From JADKIH01 sp031367345 (GTDB lineage: Bacteria; Bacteroidota; Bacteroidia; AKYH767-A; 2013-40CM-41-45), in the NCBI GenBank assembly GCA_031367345.1, contig JANLPR010000010.1, forward strand, positions 1-43,901: a stretch of 43,901 nt of DNA, in the 5' to 3' direction. A program made the position numbers and the translations under genes. Below the pieces are notes generated by a model. The model saw nothing but the letters and a program-made list of their open reading frames with translations, was not told where the DNA came from and did no database searches. Each line of letters starts with the position of its first letter. Position 1 is the first letter of the stretch. Shown here piece after piece: positions 7,758 through 16,800 of the stretch.

Positions 7758-9878
7758 TTATTTCACATTCATGCCTAAATTATAAAGCAAAAATGAATAG
7801 ATATCGGTTTGTTCGTCTATCTGTTTTGCAACCGGCTTGCTCGATCCCAATACAGTAGTAGAAGCATGACCGGAATTAACATCAATGCGAATCATTACAG
7901 GATTGACTCCTTTATACTTTTCTTGAAGAGTAGCAATAAATTTAAACGAATGTGCCGGAACAACGCGATCGTCGTGATCGCCCGTAATTACTAGCGTTGC
8001 GGGGTAATTAATATTTTCTTTTAAGTTGTGCAGCGGACTATATGCAAGCAAATTTCTGAAATTAGGTTCATCGTCACTTGAACCATAATCGCCTTTCCAT
8101 GCCCAGCCAATTGTGAACTTATGGTACCGTAGCATATCAAGTACTCCAACAATTGGAAGAGCGACTTTAAATAGATCGGGGCGCTGAGTCATAACAGCAC
8201 CTACTAGTAAGCCGCCATTTGACCGCCCGCTTAAGGCTAATTTCGAAGGGTTGGTATATTTTTCTTTGATCAAGTATTCGGCAGCAGCAATGCAATCACT
8301 GAAAACATTTTGTTTCTGGAAAAGTGTTCCTGCATGGTGCCACTCTTCGCCAAATTCACCGCCGCCTCTTAAATTCGGCTCGGCAAAAACACCGCCATTT
8401 TCGAGGAAGATCATCCGTTCAATTTTAAATTGCGGATTCATTGAGATATTAAATCCACCATAGCCAAAGATCAATGTTGGATTATTTCCATCTAATACTA
8501 ATCCTTTTTTATGAACGATAAACATCGGAACTTTTGTGCTGTCTTTGCTCGTAAAGAAAACTTGCTTGGTTTCATAGTCGGATGAATTAAAATCAATCGT
8601 TGGTTTGTAGAAAACGCTTTGTTGTTTTGTAGTCAAATTGAATTGAAAAATTGTAGAGGGAGCAGTAAACGTATTGAGTGAATAGAAAATGTTTTCATCT
8701 TTTGTGCTGGCAGATAATTGATCAACTGTTCCTAATGTAGATAAAGGAATATCATAGAGAAAAGCTCCTGATTTCGTGTACACTTTCAATAGACTGGTAG
8801 CATTGTGCATGTATCTTGCAATGATGAAAGTTTTACCAATTGTTACTTCTTGAAGTACATCGATGGTTTGTGGAAGAATGTCTTTGAAAGTTTGTGATGG
8901 ATTTTCGGTGTCAATTTGCACAAGTCGGTATCGTGGAGCATTGTCGTTCGTTAACACTAAAAATTTATTGCCATCATTATCGATTACGTTGAAGTCTTTT
9001 TCGAAAGTAGAGACCAAAGTAACGAAAGAGGAGGTAGGTTGATTCAGGTTTTTCACGATCAAATTATTGCCACTCGTACCTTCAGATCCGGATATGATTA
9101 GCCATTTTCCATCGTCGGTTGTACCGGCAGAAAAATTTCTTTGAGGATGTTCTTTGTCTTCAAAAACTAAAACGTCGGAGTTTTGTGGAGTTCCGGCAAG
9201 GTGATAATAGATTTTCTTATATTCATTTCGACCTTTCAGTAAATTCTTTTCATCGGGGGCGTCATATCTGGAATAATAAAATCCTCCATCTTTCCAGGCA
9301 ATGCCGGAAAATTTTACCCATTCAATTTTATCTTTTAGAAGACCACCATCAATTGTATTTTTGATATTAATTTCTTCCCAATCGCTTCCGGCTTTAGAAA
9401 AAGCATAGGCTAAATATTTGCCATCATGAGAAACAGAAATTTCACCGACATTGATAGTTCCATCGCTCGACATTTGGTTCGGGTCCAGAAATACTTCTTG
9501 AGTAGAACTTACACCATTACGCATAATGTTCAAGACAAACTGATTTTGAAGACCATTGTTGGCATGTACGAAATAATTTTTTCCGGCTTTAAAAGGAGTG
9601 GATGACTTTGAAAAATTCCAAAGGGCAGTCAATCTTTTCTTCAAGGCAGGACGAAAGGGGATAGAGGCCAAATAATTTTCTGTGACTCGATTTTCAGCTT
9701 CAACCCAAGCAGCAGTTTCCGAACTACGGTCATCTTCGAGCCAACGATAAGGGTCATTAATTTCGGTGCCAAAATAAGTATCCTTTTGATCTACTTTATT
9801 TGTAGCAGGATAAGTGAATTGTGCAGAAGAAAACAGAGAGGTGCTCATTAAAGCAATTAAGAGGATTCGCTTTTTCAT
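7758..9878 (-). CDS. Secreted prolyl oligopeptidase (S9A)
   Basis: A 706-residue serine peptidase that cleaves short peptides after proline. The signal peptide is at residues 1-19 (KRILLIALMSTSLFSSAQ). A seven-bladed propeller region spans roughly residues 70-420, and an alpha/beta-hydrolase domain follows. The triad is visible as Ser553 in GRSNGG, an Asp in the GDHDDRV motif (about 637) and His671 in SGHAS. This matches the spacing of the well-studied porcine enzyme (S554/D641/H680). The N-terminal DPYRWLEDD motif is the family hallmark. Length is normal for the family. The gene is transcribed alone: 91 bp separate it from ddl, and upstream lies a gap of about 720 bp. Periplasmic location is inferred from the signal peptide. 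Confidence 0.95.
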   Translation of the reverse strand: MKKRILLIALMSTSLFSSAQFTYPATNKVDQKDTYFGTEINDPYRWLEDDRSSETAAWVEAENRVTENYLASIPFRPALKKRLTALWNFSKSSTPFKAGKNYFVHANNGLQNQFVLNIMRNGVSSTQEVFLDPNQMSSDGTINVGEISVSHDGKYLAYAFSKAGSDWEEINIKNTIDGGLLKDKIEWVKFSGIAWKDGGFYYSRYDAPDEKNLLKGRNEYKKIYYHLAGTPQNSDVLVFEDKEHPQRNFSAGTTDDGKWLIISGSEGTSGNNLIVKNLNQPTSSFVTLVSTFEKDFNVIDNDGNKFLVLTNDNAPRYRLVQIDTENPSQTFKDILPQTIDVLQEVTIGKTFIIARYMHNATSLLKVYTKSGAFLYDIPLSTLGTVDQLSASTKDENIFYSLNTFTAPSTIFQFNLTTKQQSVFYKPTIDFNSSDYETKQVFFTSKDSTKVPMFIVHKKGLVLDGNNPTLIFGYGGFNISMNPQFKIERMIFLENGGVFAEPNLRGGGEFGEEWHHAGTLFQKQNVFSDCIAAAEYLIKEKYTNPSKLALSGRSNGGLLVGAVMTQRPDLFKVALPIVGVLDMLRYHKFTIGWAWKGDYGSSDDEPNFRNLLAYSPLHNLKENINYPATLVITGDHDDRVVPAHSFKFIATLQEKYKGVNPVMIRIDVNSGHASTTVLGSSKPVAKQIDEQTDIYSFLLYNLGMNVK

Positions 9879-10139
9879 AGTTGGTTTTGAAAGGGAGAGC
9901 GAATCTAAAGTTTATCTATTAAATTAAAAACTAATAGCTAGTTGTTAAATATCTGATTGTCAGCATAAAAACACATTTTAACGATTCCTTAGTTGAGATT
10001 GACAAATAATTTAGCATAAGAATTAAGTTTATTGGCAATCGGAAAATAGTCATTCGCATAAATGACCTTTTATCGTCATGAAATGAAAATACCTTAGCGC
10101 ACTCAAATCGTTCTTTACAGCACAGATATTTAAGAATAG

Positions 10140-10353
10140 TACTTTATAGGATAGTTGCAGGATTCATTTCGGTATCCCCTCAAAAATTACCGTTGAATGA
10201 AATTCGAGTAACGGTCGGTATCAAGCGATTCGTGTTCAGCTTGATTTTTTATAAACGACCGTTACTGTATCCCTGCTTTTATCCACGAATAAAAATTTTG
10301 TTTAGGTGAATAGTCAATAAGACGCTACAGTTTCCCAGCTGTGGCGTTTTTTT
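10140..10353 (+). ncRNA. Candidate structured small RNA (5' end uncertain)
   Basis: There is no ORF here, yet a strong plus-strand terminator closes the region. A perfect 11-bp inverted repeat, AGTAACGGTCG (10207-10217) with CGACCGTTACT (10256-10266), encloses a second stem ATCAAGC (10220-10226) with GCTTGAT (10239-10245). Weaker outer pairs nest around it: CAAAA 10181-10185 with TTTTG 10296-10300, and ATTCA 10162-10166 with TGAAT 10307-10311. Together these give a long interrupted hairpin reminiscent of 6S RNA. An alternative pairing, ACCGTT (10189-10194) with AACGGT, competes with the main stem. I cannot assign a family, and the 5' boundary is a guess. Confidence 0.45.
10322..10353 (+). terminator. 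Rho-independent terminator
   Basis: ACGCTACAG (10322-10330), an 8-nt loop, CTGTGGCGT (10339-10347; one G-U pair), then six more T. The T-run follows the stem on the plus strand only, so it ends plus-strand transcription with no ORF upstream. Confidence 0.8.
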
Positions 10354-10550
10354 ATGCATATCAATTAGATACGATTTTGTTTTTTTGCAAACCTAAACTT
10401 TGGTTCAGCCGTATATAAGGTCAAATGTGAAATTGGATTTTACAGAAGAGAAGGATAGATGAGAAAGATATGTTAGTTGAAAAGCCTTACTGCACTTGCT
10501 TTTTGACCTTTATCATTCACCCATCAAAGCAATCGAATGACCAATAAAAA

Positions 10551-10581
10551 TTGAGATACGCTGTGTGCGAACGTATCTTTG
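10551..10581 (+). promoter_or_regulatory. Bacteroidota promoter with inverted repeat over its core
   Basis: TTG at 10551-10553, a 20-nt spacer and TATCTTTG at 10574-10581 match the Bacteroidota housekeeping promoter. The ATG of the small ORF is 20 nt downstream of the -7 element. A perfect 7-bp inverted repeat, AGATACG (10554-10560) and CGTATCT (10572-10578), spans the spacer and the -7 box. It could be an operator. Confidence 0.6.
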
Positions 10582-10600
10582 ATATATCAATAATTCAATT

Positions 10601-10789
10601 ATGCAAAACAAAAAATATTACGGTTACGGTTTTCAACCCAAGGATGAGAAGCAGTTAAGTATCTTTGAAGACTTTAAAAAATTGAGAGCGGTTTTCGGAA
10701 CACCTCATCGTTTCGCTTATTTAAGATCGCTCGTGAGAACACGTCCGCATGTAAGATCAGTTTATCCTCCGGGATGGAAATTTAACTGA
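10601..10789 (+). CDS. Small hypothetical protein, 62 residues
   Basis: I do not recognise this protein. It begins MQNKKYYGYGFQPKDEKQLS, is basic and aromatic-rich, and ends VRSVYPPGWKFN. It has no signal peptide and no membrane segment. Reasons to think it real: a well-matched promoter ends 20 nt before the ATG, no other gene occupies either strand, and the composition looks protein-like rather than the Lys/Ile/Asn bias of AT-rich noise. Weak point: it is short and no family motif is visible. The hairpin downstream has its T-run on the other strand and serves the giant minus-strand gene, though the stem could also stop plus-strand transcripts. Confidence 0.5.
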   Translation: MQNKKYYGYGFQPKDEKQLSIFEDFKKLRAVFGTPHRFAYLRSLVRTRPHVRSVYPPGWKFN

Positions 10790-10803
10790 ATGTGAAAGGT
10801 AGG

Positions 10804-10837
10804 AAAAAAAGAACTCCCGGACGCACTCCGGGAGTTC
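10804..10837 (-). terminator. Strong terminator of the giant PKD-protein gene
   Basis: A perfect 11-bp stem, GAACTCCCGGA (10811-10821) and TCCGGGAGTTC (10827-10837), with a 5-nt loop. On the minus strand it is followed by seven T (plus-strand A-run 10804-10810). It lies 35 bp past the stop codon of the 7.7-kb gene. Confidence 0.85.
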
Positions 10838-10871
10838 AGAAACACACCATGAAAAATCAAACAAACTATTT

Positions 10872-13800
10872 TTAATAAACGATACTTACATGACCGACCC
10901 ACTCTGAGTGTTTGCCATCAATACCGTCACCAACTATTTTGTAGACATACGTATCTTCTTGACATTTTTTTCCTTCATAATACCCATCCCAAGAACCCTC
11001 TAACGCGCTCCACGTTTTCAACAGTAATCCCCATCTGTCGAATACCCAAACTTGTAAGTTGTTCATATTTGTATGATACGGTTTGAATACATCATTCTTA
11101 CCATCACCATTTGGAGTAAAGCAATTAGGAACAAATAAAGTAGAGGTAGGTCGAACTTCGATCGATTTTAAGATCGTGTCTTTACAGCCAAAAGCATTTG
11201 TGGTGATCAATTGCGCAGTATAAAATCCGGTATCACTAAAAGTATGAGTAGGATTTAATTCTGTAGAAGACGCTGTTCCGTCACCAAATGTCCATTGGTA
11301 AGCAGTATAATTTGAAGATTCATTTTGAAAATGAATTGTAGGATATAAAATATCTGTCACGGTTACGTCTGTAGAGAAGTTAGCCGTAGGGCTAGGATAA
11401 ACTTTAATTACATTTTGTCCGGTGTAACTGGCGTAGCATCCTTTATCAGAAACGACAGTCAAGTTAACATCATAGTTTCCTTTTGTAGAAAACGTATGAG
11501 CAGGATTTTGCTGAGTAGAAATTTCACCGTCGCCGAACGACCATAACCAGCCAACAACAGCACCTTCAGAGACAGAAGAGGAGGCCGTGAAACTTGAAGT
11601 AATAGGTCCGCATCCTTGCGCTCCTGCAGCAAAAATAGCAACAGGATTTGGGTTCACTTTCGCAACAATAGATTTAGCTTGGACACAACCATGATTTGTA
11701 GTTGCAACCAAATTGACATTATAATTTCCGTATTGACTGAAAGTATGGTTAGGATTTGTTTGTGATGAAGTATTTTGATCACCGAAATTCCAATTATAAG
11801 AAACAATTTGATTTCCCATACCCACAAACGATTGATTGATGAATTGTGAAGCTGCGTTCTGGCAAACTTCCGTCACTGCAAAATTTGGTTGAGGATTAGG
11901 ATAAACATCTACACGAGCTAATTCAGTTGCCGAACAATTGTATTGATCAACTGCAACTAACGTTACATTGTATGTTCCTGAAGTTGGGAAAGTATAATTA
12001 AACGAAGAGTCAGAAGTGTTGAATCCATTTCCAAGATCCCAAGTGTAGTTTACCTGACTACCACCTGAAGAGGCATTTGCAAATTGCACAGGACTACCTT
12101 CACAGGCAGAAGTTACATGAATGGCCGCAGACGGTTTTTCATAAATACTTACTGAATCGATAAATCTGTCGAAGCAACCATAGATTGAAGTTGTTGTAAG
12201 TGTAACTTGATAGTTAGCTGCATTGATATAATTGTGAGCAGGACTTCCTTCATCCGAACTTGAGTTATCACCGAAGTCCCAAATCCAGCCAACAATATTT
12301 CCATCTTGCGAATAAGATTGATCGATGAATTGAGTAGAAATACCTTTACAAACATCATCGCCTATGAAACGAGCAACAGGAGGATTGTACACTTTTAAGT
12401 TGTGTGAGATTTGTCCAATGCAACCGTTGGCAGTTGTTGCCATTAGATTAATATTATAGTTTCCGGCAGCAATAAAATTATGTATAGGGTTTAAACTTCC
12501 GGATGTTGTACCATCTGCCATTGACCATTGACTGGTAAAAGGAATTCCTCCTTCTACAGTTGTTTGATTGATGAATTGATTATTAGTTCCTAAACAAACG
12601 TTCGCTACACTGAATGCAGGTGCAGGGTTAGGATAAATATTTACTACACCATTTGCTGTAACAGAACATCCATTTGAATTAGTACCTGTTAATTGAGTTT
12701 GAAAATTACCGGGCTTTGAGTAAGTATGTGTAGGTTGAAACACTGTTGAGTTTGTTCCGTCACCTAAGTTCCATGTCCAGCTCATTGCATTATTTAATGG
12801 CGATGTATTTAAGAAATCTACATCAGCACCTAAACAAACATGTTGAGTTACAAAACTAATAACCGGCAATTCAAAGGAAGTTGTTGTTCCAACAGCTGTA
12901 TCGCGACATCCCATATCAGATATCGCAATCAAGCTAACCTGAAAATTACCGGCAGAAGTGTAAGAATGGTTCGGTTGAGTTGCAACGCTTGAAGTGTTGT
13001 CTCCAAAGTTCCAATTGAAATTATGGATCGATCCTGAACTGATCGTTGATGTATTGTTTAAGACAACATTCGAATTCATACATGCACCGGTAGTAGTAAA
13101 GGATGCTGAAGGAATTGGATATACAATTACAGTCTGTTGAGTAGTTGCAGTACACCCTAAATTAGATGTTGCCGTTAATGTAACAGAATAGTTCCCTGAG
13201 CTAGAATATACAAGTGAAGGATTATTCATCGTAGAAGTTGTTCCGTTTCCAAGATTCCATTGATAAGAAGAGATATTTCCAAATGCTGAATGAGAGGTGT
13301 TTTGGAAATTAAATGTTGTTTGTGAACAATTGTTAGGAACAGTAAAAGAAGCAATAGGTAACCCTTTTACATTTACTTTTTTAATAATAGTGTCAGAACA
13401 GTTATTGTCAGAGTTTACAATAAGTGTAACCACATACAACCCTTGATTTGTGTATGTATGATTTTGATTTGAACCACTCGAAACATTCCCATCGCCGAAA
13501 TTCCAGTTTAGTGAATTAATTGTTCCGCTACTTACAGAGGAATTATTAGTAAAAGCGACTGATTGACCAAGACAAACATCGGCAGTGGTAAATGCGGCTA
13601 TTGGTTTAGGATAAACGATTACGCTCTTAGTAATGCTCATTGAACATCCTGATACAGAAGTGGCACTGAGTGTTACAGTATAAGTTCCTGCACTTGTATA
13701 AAAATGGTTTGGTTGTATATTAGCAGCAGAAGTATTGTCGCCAAACGTCCAGTTATAATTTGAAATACTACCCGATGAAATGGTGCTTGAATTATTGAAT

Positions 13801-16800
13801 TGAATCATATTCCCTGAGCAAACAGCAAAGGCTGAAAAATTTACAATTGGAAGAGGATTTACTTTTACCACATTCAGCATTGTAGCAGCGCAACCATTAA
13901 CATCAGTGATGGTTACAAAATAATTTCCGGCTGAAGAAGTATTAATTGTTTGCGTCGTAGCTCCGGTCGACCAACTATAAGTTGCTCCTGGATTTCCGGC
14001 ACTTAAAGTTGTAGTAGCGCCGCTGCAAATTTCAACTGTCGTTGGATTTGCTGATATATCACCTCCAAGTGTAACTGTTGTTTGTCCAAATCCTGAACAA
14101 CCATTTGGACTGGTAACAACTACCGAAACATTTCCGGAATCGCTTACATTAATGCTTTGATTTGTTTCTCCGGTCGACCAATAGAAAGTGCTTCCTGCAT
14201 TTCCTGCATCTAGCGTTGAAGTATGTCCAACACAAACAAGAGTAGGAGTAAGAGTAACAGTTGGCACTGCATTTACAAATACTTCGATTGTATCAGATGA
14301 TGTACATCCGTTATTATCCGTTCCAACAACAGAATAAATTGTATTCGATGTAGGGCTTACCAATATATTTTGACCGGTAATGTTTAGTGGATTCCAGTTG
14401 TAGGAGATCGCGCCACTTGCACTTAATTGTATGGTAGATCCATTACAAATTATTTTGTCGGGACCTACAAGAATTGAAGGAAGGCTATTGACAGTAAGAG
14501 TCAGAAGATCGTTAGCTTGACAACCGTTAAGATCGGTAACAGTTAACGTATAATTTGTAGTTGTGTTAGGATTAACAGTAATAGATTGAGTAGTCTGATT
14601 TCCCGGGCTCCACAAATACGAGTAACCACCGGATCCGTTAAGTGTTATATTATTTCCAATACAAATTGATTTATTGCCACCGGCATTTGCAGTTGGCAAT
14701 GGGTTTACATTTACATTCACAATGTCTGTTGCTGTACATCCATTTGCATTTGTAACTGTAACAGTATATGCGCTATTTGAATTTGGAGTTACGCTGATAA
14801 TATTTCCTGATAACGCACCCGGCATCCATGAATAACTTATTCCGCCGGTAGCTGTTAAATTAATTTTATTTCCAAAACAAATAGTCTGATCAGCTCCTGC
14901 ATTTGCAACGGGTAAAGCATTTACTTGTTCATTAGTTCGGATACTATCACGACATCCCATGTCGGAAATTACAAGTAGGCCGACAGAATAAGTTCCGGCT
15001 ACCGTGTAATTGTGTGATGGATTTTGTTGAGTGGAAGAGTAGGTATCGTTAAAATCCCATAAGTAATTTGCAATAGTTCCGGTGGAAATCGATGAGCTAT
15101 TTGTGAATGTTGAATTTGTTCCTAAGCAAACCGAAGTTGTAGCAAATTGAGCTACAGGATTCGGGTGAATAATTATAGTTTGAGAAGTTGAATTTGAACA
15201 TCCTCCTGCAGTTGTTACTTGAAGAGTAACAGTATAATTTCCTGGAGTTGTATATTGATGATTTGGATTTTGAGCGGTTGAAATAGTACCATCGCCAAAG
15301 TTCCAATTTTGTGTACTTATAAATCCAACTGATACTGAAGAAGTATTTGTAAAATTGATTGTTGTTCCTGCGCATGCATTCGGCATTGAAAAATCGGCAA
15401 CAGGAAGCGGATTAACAATCACATTTCGTGAAACAGTATTCGTACATCCATTCGAATTAGTGACAGTGAGCAGCACTGAAAAATTTCCTGATGTTGAAAA
15501 AGTATGTATAGGGTTTTGAGAAGTTGATGTACTTCCATCACTGAAATTCCATACCCAATTTACCAGCGATCCGCTAGATGCCGAAGAGCCATCAGTAAAA
15601 GTTGTTGCATTACCCAAGCAAACAGAAGTCGAAGAGAAATCTGCTATTGGTAATGGATTCTGTATTGCGCTAATATTAATTGAACCACTACATCCCAAAG
15701 AGTCAGTGACTGTTACGCCATAATTACCTGGAGATGTTACAGTAATACTCTGTGATGTTTGACCATTAGGTGTCCATAAATAAGTCATACCCGGATATCC
15801 GGCATCAAGCACTGTTGATGCACCTGTGCAAAATGAAACATTCGCTAAGTTGATTGTAAGAGCATTTCCATAAGAAATTGTACAAGCCGAAGAAGCTTGA
15901 CATCCATTCGGAGTAGTGACAGTAACATTGTAGTTTCCACCACTCGAAATTTGAATGGTTTGCGTCGTTTCATTTGTATTCCATAAGTACGTTGATCCGG
16001 GATTACTTGCATTGAGTGTGGTAGTAGAACCGGCGCATAAAAAGAATGACTGTAAATTAACAACAGGGTTGCTGTTTACATTTACTGTTACATACGCAGT
16101 TGAAGAACATCCGGAAGCATCTGAAACAATTACTTGGTATTGTGTAGTATTTGTTGGACTAACATTTACCGTTGAGCTTGTACTCCCAATTGGGTTCCAT
16201 GAATAATTTAAACCTCCCGACGCTGTTAAAGTAGTGCTTTGTCCCGAGCAAACACTTACATCCGGACCAGCGTTTGCAATGGGAAGATTGCCAACGTTTA
16301 CAGTTACTGTTGAAGAAGCAGTACATCCATTTGCGCCTGTACCTACAACTGTATAAGATGTCGTAGAAGTTGGGTCAACAGTATAATTTGGCGAAGTGTA
16401 ATTTCCAGGCATCCATATATATGAAATACCTCCTGTTGCATTCAACGTAACAGATGAGCTTTGACAAATAAATTGATTACTACCGGCTGAAATTGCAGGC
16501 AGTGGATTGATAGAAACACTTACGGTGTCTGCCGAAGAGCAACCATTTACATCTGTTCCAATTACAATGATGTTGAGACTTCCTGTTGGAGTAAATGTAA
16601 ACGATTGCCCGGTAGTGTTAGAAGGGGTCCAAACATAAGAAACTCCTCCTGTTGCTGTGAGTGTAAGTGGTGACCCATCGCAAACGCTTTGATCTGTGCC
16701 GGCATTTATAATGGGTTGTGGGTAAATTGTAATTGTGTGACTAGTTGAGTCGATGCATCCTAATGTATCGCCACTAATGAGTATGGCATTGAAAGTGCCT

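Larger units (their letters stand above)
9879..10600. other. Large intergenic region between divergent genes
   Basis: 722 bp with no credible ORF. It contains a candidate structured RNA ending in a strong plus-strand terminator (10322-10353). Downstream is the promoter of the small ORF at 10601. The left 200 bp, presumably including the minus-strand promoter of the prolyl oligopeptidase, shows no clear motif. Confidence 0.7.

Noticed and set aside
9879..10600. tmRNA, RNase P RNA or SRP RNA in the large gap
   Set aside because: None of their conserved core sequences is visible; only an unassigned structured RNA can be argued.
15097..15375. Tyr/Ser/Asn-rich alternative frame within the giant gene
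   Set aside because: It is an out-of-frame reading of the PKD repeats; composition reflects the repeat codons.
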